NCBI GenBank assembly: GCA_947632155.1
Contig: CANROF010000087.1
Span: 1-64,000, forward strand
DNA length: 64,000 bases
From: an uncultured Oscillospiraceae bacterium
GTDB taxonomy: Bacteria > Bacillota > Clostridia > Oscillospirales > Oscillospiraceae
Direction: 5' to 3'
In this document: one piece after another, positions 53,759 to 62,294 of the stretch
Position numbering within the stretch: the first letter of the stretch is position 1
Layout of the letters: every line of letters begins with the position of its first letter
The notes under the pieces: model-generated
Databases searched by the model: none
What the model saw: only the letters and a program-made list of their open reading frames with translations
Told to the model about the DNA's origin: nothing
Program-made: the position numbers and the translations under genes

Positions 53759-56366
53759 AAGACACTCCCCTCCTTGCGTTCATGTTTTTCTGTGTTGCTG
53801 CTATTTGTGAAACAAGGCGCTCCATACTGCGCTCATCACCAAAAGCATTTTCGATATTGTAGACATTGCCCGTCATGCCTGAATTTGCTAACTGTCCCAT
53901 AATTTGATTTGCCAACGTATCAACTGCTGATGTGTCCTTATAGTTTCTGTTGTTGTTTATAGTGTTCTGTGTCAGATTTGGCGCGCTTGGCGTGGTTGTT
54001 GTTGTATCTTTTAAAATATCTGGTGTCCACTTGTTTATCTCTTTTATTTGCAAACGTCCTCCAAACAGTTCATTCTTTACAACATCTGGTAATTTATCCA
54101 TTAGTCCGTTTATTGTTCTTATTGCAAAGTTAATGCCCTCTATTATACCATTTACAATAGCCGTGAATGACTTGACAACATAAGTTATAAGTCCATTAAA
54201 TACATTTTTACTTCCCTCTACAATAAGGCTCATGTCCCCAGTAAGTAGACCATCCAACACTTGAAAAATGCCCTTCAAAAAGTCAATAAGTCCACCCATT
54301 CCATCTATGATGTCCATTATAAGACCGCCAACAATAGCAGAAACAAAATCACAACCAAAAGACAAGATAGGCACGATGTATTTAATAACAAAAGACACAA
54401 CAGGCGCTATTACTCTGTCATATATATCAGCAACAAACTTTGAAAATATACCAACCAAACCCAAAACCTTATCCACAAAAGGCTTTAAATGTTCATCCCA
54501 TATTTCTTTTATCTTTTCTATAAAATAAGTCAATGTAGGTCCAACATACAGATTCCACATATCCAAAACAGCACCGCTTATTTGAGAAAATGCGGAAGTC
54601 ATGGCTTCAAGTGTTGGCTTAAAGTATTCGTCGTAGTTTTTCTGTATAACTTCAAAAAGTCCCAAAACAACAGACTTTACAAGACCTGTTGCACTTGCAC
54701 AATTTTCCGCCGTATTATCAAAAAACTCTTTTAGTTTTAATTCATTATCTGCTATTATCTTATCTATTCCTGACGTTATATCTGAAGTATAACTACTGAA
54801 TAAGTCAACTAAACCCAAAGATAAACCCTGTACTGTTGAGAAGATGTTAGAAATAGATGTTGTTGTATCTGGATTCTCAAAAAAGCCCTGAATTATCTTG
54901 CTTATTTTTTCGCTAATGCTATTAAGTTTTGTCGTTGTTGTGTTGTAGTTTGAAATAATGCTATTAAGTTTTTCGCTTATTTTCTCTTTATTTTCATCAA
55001 GATGTTGAGAAAATCCACTTATAATAACACTTCCAATGCTTTTACCAACAGATACAAATCTTAAAGATTGCAAAATCATTGTCCTTGCTATATTCTCTAT
55101 GTATGCAGAAACATTTGGTTCTACGTTATAAAATATATTAGTGAGATTTTCCTTTATTTTATCTATGTTTTCAGAGATTTTTGAAAAGTCCAAAAGTTTA
55201 TCTATATCTACACCTTTCGTCCATTCTCTAATCTTTGCCCTTATTTTCTCCACCAACACATGAATCTTTGAAAATTTGCCTTCTGCTTCATCTAATGCCT
55301 GCGTGTCAATAGATAAAGAAGGCTCTGTTGTTGCTTCACTTGTTGAACTTCCTCCACCTGCTCCACTGTCTGACAACTGCACCACATTATCAAAAGAGGC
55401 CAAACTTTCCTTCGCTTCTGTTGCTGAATCTGACACATCATCATAAGAATCAGATAATTCAGATAAATCACCAACCAACCCTCCAACTGTTGCCTTATTA
55501 TTCAAAACTCCACCAAAGGCTGTGTATATAGTTTCAGATATAGACACGAATTTTTGGGCCAATCTATCCAACCACTCAACAATACGAGAGAGAACAGGGA
55601 CAAAAGTTGCTGCAATAGTAGAAAATGCCTGTCCCAACTTCTCCTTCATATCACCAAACGAATTACTCAACTGCTTCAATTTTCCCAGCGGAGTTTTTGA
55701 TAATACACCTGACATCTCCCCATAGTTATTAACTAACGCCTGAGATAGTATCTCCGCCCGTTCTAACTCATCCGCCATCTCAAACGCTGACTTCTCCACT
55801 TCTGTAAACGTAAGTCCTGACTTTGCCAAGTTTGACAGTGTGCCGTTTGCTATGCTTTTTCCTAACTGATTCGCCAAACTTTGCGCCTGTGCCGCTGTTG
55901 CATCTAACCCATACATACCAGCCAAAGCATTCGCAAAATTTGGCAAAATAGCCTCCAAACTGCGAGAATCTTTTAAAAATGTCGCAAGTTGTGCCATTCC
56001 TGCCAAACTGACCTCATCACCAATAACACCCAAATTTTGATATTCTGAAGCCAGCTCTTTTATTTTGTTTATCTGTTCATCTGTTGCTCTCATTCTTTGC
56101 GTCATAACAGTAGAAAGTTTAGTTTCTGCTGTCATTTGTATCTTATAAAGGGCTGTTGTTTCTTTTGCAAGTTGTACAGTTGCTTTTATAGCCTGACTTA
56201 TGCCTGAAACAATAGTCTTACCAATAGTCGCACATGACGCCGTAAGTTTTGATGCGCTGCCTTTTATATCTTGAAATGATGAATTCAATTTTTGATAACT
56301 TGACTTATTGACTTCATAATTTACGCCAATCTTAATATCTCCACCATTTATTCCGTTGTTCATCAT
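53751..56366 (-). CDS. phage tail tape measure protein
   Basis: 871 residues that set tail length and help DNA passage. The N-terminal 280 residues are helical with ISQAIKATVQLAKE and the family stretch MAQLATFLKDSRSLEAILPNFANALAGMYGLDATAAQ. A Ser/Thr-rich section and long helices follow. Hydrophobic segments near residues 640-730 (VVSFVIKYIVPILSFGCDFVSAIVGGLIMDIIDGMGG) are typical of tape measures. It follows the chaperone pair, as usual. Confidence 0.9.
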   Translation of the reverse strand: MMNNGINGGDIKIGVNYEVNKSSYQKLNSSFQDIKGSASKLTASCATIGKTIVSGISQAIKATVQLAKETTALYKIQMTAETKLSTVMTQRMRATDEQINKIKELASEYQNLGVIGDEVSLAGMAQLATFLKDSRSLEAILPNFANALAGMYGLDATAAQAQSLANQLGKSIANGTLSNLAKSGLTFTEVEKSAFEMADELERAEILSQALVNNYGEMSGVLSKTPLGKLKQLSNSFGDMKEKLGQAFSTIAATFVPVLSRIVEWLDRLAQKFVSISETIYTAFGGVLNNKATVGGLVGDLSELSDSYDDVSDSATEAKESLASFDNVVQLSDSGAGGGSSTSEATTEPSLSIDTQALDEAEGKFSKIHVLVEKIRAKIREWTKGVDIDKLLDFSKISENIDKIKENLTNIFYNVEPNVSAYIENIARTMILQSLRFVSVGKSIGSVIISGFSQHLDENKEKISEKLNSIISNYNTTTTKLNSISEKISKIIQGFFENPDTTTSISNIFSTVQGLSLGLVDLFSSYTSDITSGIDKIIADNELKLKEFFDNTAENCASATGLVKSVVLGLFEVIQKNYDEYFKPTLEAMTSAFSQISGAVLDMWNLYVGPTLTYFIEKIKEIWDEHLKPFVDKVLGLVGIFSKFVADIYDRVIAPVVSFVIKYIVPILSFGCDFVSAIVGGLIMDIIDGMGGLIDFLKGIFQVLDGLLTGDMSLIVEGSKNVFNGLITYVVKSFTAIVNGIIEGINFAIRTINGLMDKLPDVVKNELFGGRLQIKEINKWTPDILKDTTTTTPSAPNLTQNTINNNRNYKDTSAVDTLANQIMGQLANSGMTGNVYNIENAFGDERSMERLVSQIAATQKNMNARRGVSYA

Positions 56367-56393
56367 CTCACCTTCCTATAAATAAAATAAACG

Positions 56394-56417
56394 GGGGCGC
56401 TTCTACTGAAGCGCCCC
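56394..56417. repeat. hairpin between chaperone and tape-measure genes
   Basis: Perfect 10-bp GC stem GGGGCGCTTC / GAAGCGCCCC with loop TACT; no T run on the minus strand, so possibly an attenuator or processing site. Confidence 0.7.
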
Positions 56418-56469
56418 ATAGAGAAGAAAGAAGGATAGAATTGGTTATGTTGTTGTGTTGTTGTGGTAG

Positions 56470-56757
56470 TTAGTCAATTCTGTTCCTTTCTACAAATTCC
56501 CGCCATTGTTTAATGTTTTCCTCTTTTGTTTGAGGTTTCTTGTGTTGTTGTTCCTCATAGCGGATGGGGCGTTTTGGATATTCTTTTGGGTTTAATACTG
56601 CCAATCCTACCAATCGTCCAAGCGTCCAAATATAGCCCATTTTTTGGTTGTATTCCTCAATTTTTAGCCTGTTCTTTTCTTCTAAAATGTGCCTAAATCT
56701 TGAGGGGTTCAATTCGTAAAAGTTGCCTATATTGTAAACAAGTGCCAAATCTTCCAT
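56470..56757 (-). CDS. tail chaperone T-extension (likely -1 frameshift product)
   Basis: 95 codons from an internal ATG that lacks a ribosome site. Its frame is open upstream, without a stop, through the end of the preceding gene to a slippery heptamer at 56,853-56,847. The real product is therefore probably a fusion to the first part of the upstream chaperone, as with phage lambda gpG/gpGT. The sequence ends KTKEENIKQWREFVERNRID. Confidence 0.75.
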   Translation of the reverse strand: MEDLALVYNIGNFYELNPSRFRHILEEKNRLKIEEYNQKMGYIWTLGRLVGLAVLNPKEYPKRPIRYEEQQHKKPQTKEENIKQWREFVERNRID

Positions 56758-56774
56758 TTCTTCTATTTCTTCAA

Positions 56775-57104
56775 TTATGCCTCTTGTGTCTGCTCCTGAG
56801 CTGTTGTCGTTATGTTCTGCAATATCTGCTCCAGCTCTTTCTTGTAAAAATTTGCCTTAATTAGTCCCCTTATAACGTCCTGTTGTATCTCAAAAAAGTC
56901 CTCACCGTCTGCCATAGCTTCACCTATCTTTTCAATAGCCTCATCGTTAGACTTCAATTTAAGGCCATATCTTACGAATATATGCAAAACGACCTCATCT
57001 TGAAACACAAACTGCACCATCTCTACAAGTTGAGACAATTTATAAAACTTTTTGACTTCTTTTGCTATTTGCAAAATATCACCGTATGTATAACTTAATT
57101 CCAT
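56775..57104 (-). CDS. tail assembly chaperone (G-type)
   Basis: 109 residues, all helical. It precedes the tape-measure gene and is expected to bind it and tail-tube monomers. Near the end, in GCA AAT TTT TAC, the heptamer A-AAT-TTT permits a -1 shift into the next frame. AAGGAGG lies before the ATG. Confidence 0.78.
   Translation of the reverse strand: MELSYTYGDILQIAKEVKKFYKLSQLVEMVQFVFQDEVVLHIFVRYGLKLKSNDEAIEKIGEAMADGEDFFEIQQDVIRGLIKANFYKKELEQILQNITTTAQEQTQEA
56847..56853 (-). promoter_or_regulatory. -1 slippery heptamer A AAT TTT
   Basis: Fits X XXY YYZ in the chaperone frame. The -1 frame downstream is open to 56,470. Confidence 0.65.
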
Positions 57105-57147
57105 TTTATTTTCCTCCTTTTATGTTGCTATTACTACATTTTCTTCT

Positions 57148-57600
57148 TTATACTGCCTCTGGCTCTGTAAAAGCCTCCAGTCTTGTGTTTGGTTTGACAG
57201 TGAAGGAAGCTGTTGCATTGATGCCTGGTGTAATATCACCGTCTACATCATTAAAAGTTGTAATAACACCTGACCATTTAACAGATAAATCCTTTAATGT
57301 TTCATCTACTACATAACCAAAAGCAATCTCTTTTCTATCAATCATAAACTGCTTAATCTCTTTTAACTGCTCCATGTTGTCAGTGTCTAAATCAACAGTT
57401 ATCGTAATCTCTCCCATATCACTATAACCTAACCCGTATTTCTTGACGTGTTCAGTATTAAAGTAGGTGCGTTCTACGGAATCTATGACTTCATTTGGTA
57501 GAGAGTAGCTGCTGACCCTTTTCATAACCTTTTCTGCCGTAAACTCTGCACTCTTTACGTTGCCTTCTGCATAGTAAATCTTCGCATCATTTAAAACCAT
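57148..57600 (-). CDS. phage major tail (tube) protein
   Basis: 150 residues with the tail-tube pattern: EITITVDLDTDNMEQLKEIKQFM and VVDETLKDLSVKWSGVITTFNDVDGDITPGINATASFTVKP. It forms the hollow tail tube. Gene order (after the tail completion genes, before the chaperones) supports the call. It overlaps the preceding stop (TAATG). Confidence 0.82.
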   Translation of the reverse strand: MVLNDAKIYYAEGNVKSAEFTAEKVMKRVSSYSLPNEVIDSVERTYFNTEHVKKYGLGYSDMGEITITVDLDTDNMEQLKEIKQFMIDRKEIAFGYVVDETLKDLSVKWSGVITTFNDVDGDITPGINATASFTVKPNTRLEAFTEPEAV

Positions 57601-57995
57601 TATTGCTCACTCCTTATTTTATAAATTACAGGAAAATCAAGGGAAAACACATAGTTATGTTTTGCATCCCTCATATTCTCCGCATAATTGAATTCTCCAA
57701 CCCATAAAATCTTTATCCCATCTGTTTCTGTTCCTTTTGCTTTTTGGATAATCATATAAAAATCTTTTAGTATGCTGTCAATTCGTGCATATGCTCCACT
57801 TTTTGGCGCTGTTTTGGCGTAAAACTGAATCCTTGCTCCAATTTCTCCATCATAGCCTACAAATGACTTTATCCTACCACTTGCTCCTGTTTCCTCAATT
57901 AAAAGGTCATCTGTTGCATCTTCTGGCAATTCTCCAAGGTGTAGAGATATTCTGTCTTTTGGTAGTAAATCATACACAAACTCACAAATATTCAT
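57600..57995 (-). CDS. phage tail terminator / tail completion-type protein
   Basis: 131 residues. The position between the HK97 gp10-like gene and the tail tube suits a tail terminator. The segment ARIQFYAKTAPKSGAYARIDSILKDFYMII resembles minor-capsid/tail-completion proteins. The ATG at 57,995 overlaps the upstream stop (ATGA). Confidence 0.65.
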   Translation of the reverse strand: MNICEFVYDLLPKDRISLHLGELPEDATDDLLIEETGASGRIKSFVGYDGEIGARIQFYAKTAPKSGAYARIDSILKDFYMIIQKAKGTETDGIKILWVGEFNYAENMRDAKHNYVFSLDFPVIYKIRSEQ

Positions 57996-58318
57996 ACACC
58001 CCACACCCCTTGCATATATTCTGACACAACACCTGAGAAAAAATGGGGAACTCCACCATGACATGTACGATGTAGAGATGAACTAGGCATCTTATCAACA
58101 TAAACGGCATAAGGCGCACTAAAACCCACCTCATAGCCTTTATCTGTTTCTCTAACATATCCACTATCACGCAAAAATCCCGTATCTACAGGGCATCTAC
58201 TTTTTGCTTCTTCCAACAAAACATTTGCCTGTTTTTCTACTCCTGACATACCAAGGCGCTTTTCTAATTCGTGCATTTTTGCCCTATCCATGTTAAATCT
58301 AACTGTAAACTTCATCAT
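57992..58318 (-). CDS. HK97 gp10-like head-tail joining protein
   Basis: 108 residues. It has the gp10-family signature RCPVDTGFLRDSGYV and FSAPYAVYVDK. It works in head-tail connection. It overlaps both neighbours by 4 nt. Confidence 0.82.
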   Translation of the reverse strand: MMKFTVRFNMDRAKMHELEKRLGMSGVEKQANVLLEEAKSRCPVDTGFLRDSGYVRETDKGYEVGFSAPYAVYVDKMPSSSLHRTCHGGVPHFFSGVVSEYMQGVWGV

Positions 58319-58599
58319 TGAACAAACACCACCTTATACCATGCAATATCTCCAAAAAGTGTCCTTATTTCTTCACATTTTGCTATTTTTCCATCTATAA
58401 GGTCCCCGTCTGTTATTGGCGTGTGTAATATGTAGTATGTAGAAGATGTAGTCATAAGTCCCGCTTCTGTTTGTGTTATTTTTGGTTCTTTTGCAATAGC
58501 ACAATCTAACTCAACAGGGGGCGCATAAGTTGACTCATTGTAGATATTAACACTCTCCCGCTTTTGCCATTGACACTTACGATTTAAAACCCCCAACAT
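58315..58599 (-). CDS. phage head-closure-type protein
   Basis: 94 residues, beta-rich (YYILHTPITDGDLIDGKIAKCEEI, WYKVVFVQ). Its size and location between the connector and gp10-like genes suit a head-closure or stopper protein; family similarity is weak. Confidence 0.6.
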   Translation of the reverse strand: MLGVLNRKCQWQKRESVNIYNESTYAPPVELDCAIAKEPKITQTEAGLMTTSSTYYILHTPITDGDLIDGKIAKCEEIRTLFGDIAWYKVVFVQ

Positions 58600-58605
58600 A
58601 CCAAA

Positions 58606-58908
58606 TCACTCCATCTTGTTCAATATTTTCTCAACGTTTGAATCTATATCGTTTAATTTTATCTCCATTTTTTCGACTAAAAGGCGGTTCGTTTCTGATA
58701 GTTGCTCGTTGATTCTGTTGCTGTTTTCTATTGTATCTGCTGTTTTTTCTAATGCGGAGGCGTTGTTTAATATAGCCTCCTCCAGTCTTTCCTCTCTTTT
58801 GGCTGCTTCGTCTTTATCTCTTGACACTAACTTATAGATGAAAAAGGCACATGCAACCACACAAGCAATAGGAAAACCCAAAGTTTGGATTATTTCAACC
58901 CATTCCAT
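58606..58908 (-). CDS. BhlA/UviB-like holin-type protein
   Basis: 100 residues: one membrane helix near the N-terminus (IIQTLGFPIACVVACAFFIYKLV) followed by RDKDEAAKREERLEEAI and a coiled coil. That is the layout of BhlA/UviB bacteriocin-holins. It lies among head-tail genes rather than beside an endolysin, so it may instead be a structural or membrane-targeting factor. ATG 58,908 follows GGGGGTG. Confidence 0.65.
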   Translation of the reverse strand: MEWVEIIQTLGFPIACVVACAFFIYKLVSRDKDEAAKREERLEEAILNNASALEKTADTIENSNRINEQLSETNRLLVEKMEIKLNDIDSNVEKILNKME

Positions 58909-58940
58909 ACTATACACCCCCAAAATATTTTATTATTACT

Positions 58941-59411
58941 TTATAAAACCCTATTAAATAGACAAAATCTTAAATATTTTACATAATTCTTACTTATCAT
59001 GTTGTCCTCTATTTCTTCAATATCTGACACATCACCATAAGACTCACTAACTCCACCAGTGTTTATGCTTTTTACGCCTTGTCTTATTAAGTCAAGGCGT
59101 GCTGTATTCTCTGCCTTTAATGCCTTCGCATAATCTGCAAAAATACAACACAACGCCCTTTTTATTCTCTCGTCGTTCTTTTCTATCACATAACCATCAG
59201 GAAACACACGGGGAAAAGCGTGGGCCTGATACTCTTTGCCAAACTGTCCCTTAAATCTTATACAACCATCCAAATAGCCCTCTACGCGCCCCAAGATAGC
59301 CTCCAAGTCGTCAGAAGTGTAATTATCCACCCCAAGACCTAAAATCTCCGTAGAAGTCAATACAGACGGCAGGAGGGCTTTAAATTCCTCTATATTCTCG
59401 AAATAATACAT
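58941..59411 (-). CDS. phage head-tail connector protein
   Basis: 156 residues, mostly helical (DLEAILGRVEGYLDGCIRF; IKRALCCIFADYAKALKAEN). It directly follows the capsid gene, where gp6-type connectors or DnaT-like adaptors are encoded. AGGAGGGAG precedes ATG 59,411. Confidence 0.7.
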   Translation of the reverse strand: MYYFENIEEFKALLPSVLTSTEILGLGVDNYTSDDLEAILGRVEGYLDGCIRFKGQFGKEYQAHAFPRVFPDGYVIEKNDERIKRALCCIFADYAKALKAENTARLDLIRQGVKSINTGGVSESYGDVSDIEEIEDNMISKNYVKYLRFCLFNRVL

Positions 59412-59434
59412 AAACACTCCCTCCTATTGTTTTT

Positions 59435-59462
59435 GCAAACGGGCCGAAGCCGGCCCGTTTGC
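59435..59462. repeat. hairpin between capsid and connector genes
   Basis: Perfect 12-bp stem GCAAACGGGCCG / CGGCCCGTTTGC with a 4-nt loop. On the minus strand it is followed by AAAAAC, so it may stabilise or attenuate capsid mRNA. Confidence 0.75.
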
Positions 59463-59476
59463 CTTGTTTTTAAAAA

Positions 59477-60298
59477 TTACACTGTTGCCTCTTTGGAAAC
59501 ATAGACACCAGCCTTATTTAAGACCTTGTGACCATAAACAAGTCTTCCCTGAACTGCACAAGCGCCAATATACTTACCAGAACCACCCAAATCTTGAATA
59601 TGAATCTGAACAGACCACTCATTGGCTCTGGAGGCCATATCAGGATGAGACATAATGAAATTGACCTTATCAGGCAAATTATTGGAAACATAAACATTAG
59701 CACCTGCAATTTGGCCAATTGCGCCTGTCATAAGAATGGTTTGAGACAAATCACTCTGGCGAATGAATTCGCTGTTTTTTAATAACAAACCCTGTACATC
59801 TGCATTAATGATAAGATAACGTCCAGTAGTTGGGACGTTTGCCTTTGTCAATGCTGTGTTTGCATCAATAATAGCATCATAAACATTTCCTCTTGTTAGA
59901 GTTTCTGCCTCTTCATGCTCTGTACCATCTGTTGCCAAACAAGCCAATCCATCTTTATCCAATGTCTCACCTAACATGACACCAGCACTTGTGAGTCTAT
60001 CTGCAACAATACCATCAGGAACAGCAGCGGCATCATAACCATCTATAATCTCATTTACTGCCTTATCCTTATCTATTGCCATATCTACATAAGTAGTAGC
60101 TGACTGCTCACCATCAAGACCATTAGCCTTGTCGTAGTCCTTAACTGTTATGTCTGCACGACTAACAATTTTAACACTACCAGCAACGGGGTTTCCCTCA
60201 TAGCGTGTATTAAAAATCACGTTGTCCTTGGTCACTTGGGAAGCGTGTAAACGCTGAAGAACTAAATTTGAATATCTAACTTGTAATTCGTTTACCAT
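59477..60298 (-). CDS. phage major capsid protein
   Basis: 273-residue coat protein of HK97-like fold. Recognisable segments: YEGNPVAGSVKIV near the N-terminus, TTGRYLIINADVQGLLLKNSEFIRQSD, then GAIGQIAGANVYVSNNLPD. The C-terminus reads VQGRLVYGHKVLNKAGVYVSKEATV. AGGAGG lies before the ATG. It follows the scaffold gene and precedes the connectors. Confidence 0.88.
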   Translation of the reverse strand: MVNELQVRYSNLVLQRLHASQVTKDNVIFNTRYEGNPVAGSVKIVSRADITVKDYDKANGLDGEQSATTYVDMAIDKDKAVNEIIDGYDAAAVPDGIVADRLTSAGVMLGETLDKDGLACLATDGTEHEEAETLTRGNVYDAIIDANTALTKANVPTTGRYLIINADVQGLLLKNSEFIRQSDLSQTILMTGAIGQIAGANVYVSNNLPDKVNFIMSHPDMASRANEWSVQIHIQDLGGSGKYIGACAVQGRLVYGHKVLNKAGVYVSKEATV

Positions 60299-60377
60299 AA
60301 TATAGACCTCCTAAATTATCAATTTATCTACTAATAATGCGTGTTTTCTCTCTTTTTTGTATATTTGAAAAGCTGAT

Positions 60378-60992
60378 TTATTGGGGCTTTAAATCAGGGT
60401 TTCTCTCGTAAAATTTGGCTTCTAAATTAGAAAGCGTATTTTGTGGAGTTGCGGGATTAAATCCTTTTGTCTCAACACTTTTGAATAAATAACCCTTCTC
60501 TTTCTTTATTTCTTCAACTTTTGCGTCCATATCTTTTTCGTCTATACCATCAAGAAGGGTGGTAAGTAAAGAAGGGTCGAGACAGTCTGTGTATGTTTTA
60601 ATTTTGGCGTCTCGTTTTTCTTGTATCTGTTGTGTTTTTGTGTCCTCTAAAATTTTCCTAACACTTGCCAACTCCTGCTCCAGCTTCTTATATTCTGCTA
60701 TGCTCACACTATCTGCCTCCTTTTGCTTTTCATCTTGGATGCTCACGGACGACGCACCCGCTGTCTGCTCTTTGACGGTTTCACCTGTGCCTTTTTTATC
60801 AGTTTTTACATTTTCATTATTATTGCTTACTTTCTCTGTTTCTTTTACTTCTTTATCTTTTTCGTTGTTATTGCTCTGTTTTCCTGTTTCATCTTCTGTT
60901 TTTTGCTCATTTTTAACACTTAATTCTAAACTCTCCAAATCTTCATCTGATAAACTAAATAAAGCCCTGAAAAACTCCAAAAATTTATTCAT
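60378..60992 (-). CDS. phage scaffold protein
   Basis: 204 residues, acidic and lysine-rich, long coiled coil (YKKLEQELASVRKILEDTKTQQIQEKRDAKIKTYTD). The C-terminal part resembles capsid-assembly scaffolds (PATPQNTLSNLEAKFYERNPDLK). Start ATG 60,992 overlaps the portal stop; order portal-scaffold-capsid is standard. Confidence 0.8.
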   Translation of the reverse strand: MNKFLEFFRALFSLSDEDLESLELSVKNEQKTEDETGKQSNNNEKDKEVKETEKVSNNNENVKTDKKGTGETVKEQTAGASSVSIQDEKQKEADSVSIAEYKKLEQELASVRKILEDTKTQQIQEKRDAKIKTYTDCLDPSLLTTLLDGIDEKDMDAKVEEIKKEKGYLFKSVETKGFNPATPQNTLSNLEAKFYERNPDLKPQ

Positions 60993-62271
60993 TAACACTT
61001 CCCCCTTCTATTTCTGTTGTTATTGCTTGATTATCTGCATTGTTTGCATTTAAATTATCATCACTCGTTCCATCTATACCATCACGCCAAACAATACAAA
61101 TAGCCGTCTTTTCAACATTAAAACCTAACAAATGCAAAACCTGAACAAATAGCCTTTTTATTACATCGTCAAATTCATCAATTTCTCGACTTATCTTATC
61201 CAATGGGGCCTTTAATAACGCCCTGATTGCTTCACCTGATAAATTAGATGTAAATTCACCAGTCAAAAACGTCTTACTCATTTCTGTTTGTATGCCTAAC
61301 TCGTTTAAACAAGCCTCAACATAACTCATTAAGTCCTTTATCTGTAAGTCGTAATTGATATACTTTAACTCTCCAGCATCTTTATCTACTTCTACAACGC
61401 TCCCATCACTTGGGGCCTCTAATTTTCCCGTCTTTTCGTTTTCTTGTAAAACACCAACGGGAACCTGAAGGATGGGATTGATGTTTTTGATAAGTACAGC
61501 ATTTATAAGAGTAAATAAGTTTTCGTAATTTGCCACAATGTCTGAAACACTGTCATAATCACTCTTTCCATAAACTTCATCAGAGGATGGGCAGTTTTCC
61601 ATGCAAAAAACAGCAAAATCTGAAAGTCCTGTTTCTACACGTTCACGCTTAACTTCGTCCAATAATTGCCCGTTTTCGTTGTAGTTATATAAAACATCTT
61701 CATAGTAGCCCTTGTAGTGATATAAAAGGCGCATCTGTTTTATCTTTGTATAGTCTACTGTTTTATAATTTATCTCATAAATTGGCTGACTTAACACATA
61801 ACAAGTTATGTCGTTTATGTCCTCACTACTAACAACCTTATAAAAATTATAAGGATTTATACTGTTTATGTGTGGCTGTCCGTCTTTATAAGATAAATAC
61901 AAAACACCAGTTCCTAAACTCGAAAAGTTCCTGTATGCACTCAAAAAAGACTTATAAAAATCACTATCATTAAGGGCATTATTTAAAATCTCTGTTAGTT
62001 CTTCATTATCTTTGACTGTAATTATTGGCTTTTCGTTTAATAATAAACCCTGTAATTTTAAGGTCATCAGTCTGAAATAGTTTTCTGTAACAATGGGGAA
62101 TCTATCAACTCCACCATTTAAATTCTTTATTCTTATGTACTTTCCTTCATTATAGGTTCCCTTAAACCTTGCTCCGTTTGTCTTATATGTTTCCAAACGT
62201 CCACGACTTAAAAAAGGGGGGAAGGGCATTTGTTGACTAAATGCCTCTATACTTGTTATTATATCAGACAA
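60985..62271 (-). CDS. phage portal protein
   Basis: 428 residues, SPP1/gp6-like portal that forms the DNA entry ring. It has KYIRIKNLNGGVDRFPIVTENYFRLMTLKLQGLLLNEKPI and the later helical stem/crown. TTG 62,271 is chosen because AAAGGTGGTG lies 6 nt before it; an in-frame TTG 27 nt further upstream overlaps the terminase stop without a ribosome site. Confidence 0.85.
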   Translation of the reverse strand: MSDIITSIEAFSQQMPFPPFLSRGRLETYKTNGARFKGTYNEGKYIRIKNLNGGVDRFPIVTENYFRLMTLKLQGLLLNEKPIITVKDNEELTEILNNALNDSDFYKSFLSAYRNFSSLGTGVLYLSYKDGQPHINSINPYNFYKVVSSEDINDITCYVLSQPIYEINYKTVDYTKIKQMRLLYHYKGYYEDVLYNYNENGQLLDEVKRERVETGLSDFAVFCMENCPSSDEVYGKSDYDSVSDIVANYENLFTLINAVLIKNINPILQVPVGVLQENEKTGKLEAPSDGSVVEVDKDAGELKYINYDLQIKDLMSYVEACLNELGIQTEMSKTFLTGEFTSNLSGEAIRALLKAPLDKISREIDEFDDVIKRLFVQVLHLLGFNVEKTAICIVWRDGIDGTSDDNLNANNADNQAITTEIEGGSVNE

Positions 62272-62294
62272 AACTAACACCACCTTTTGCCTTG

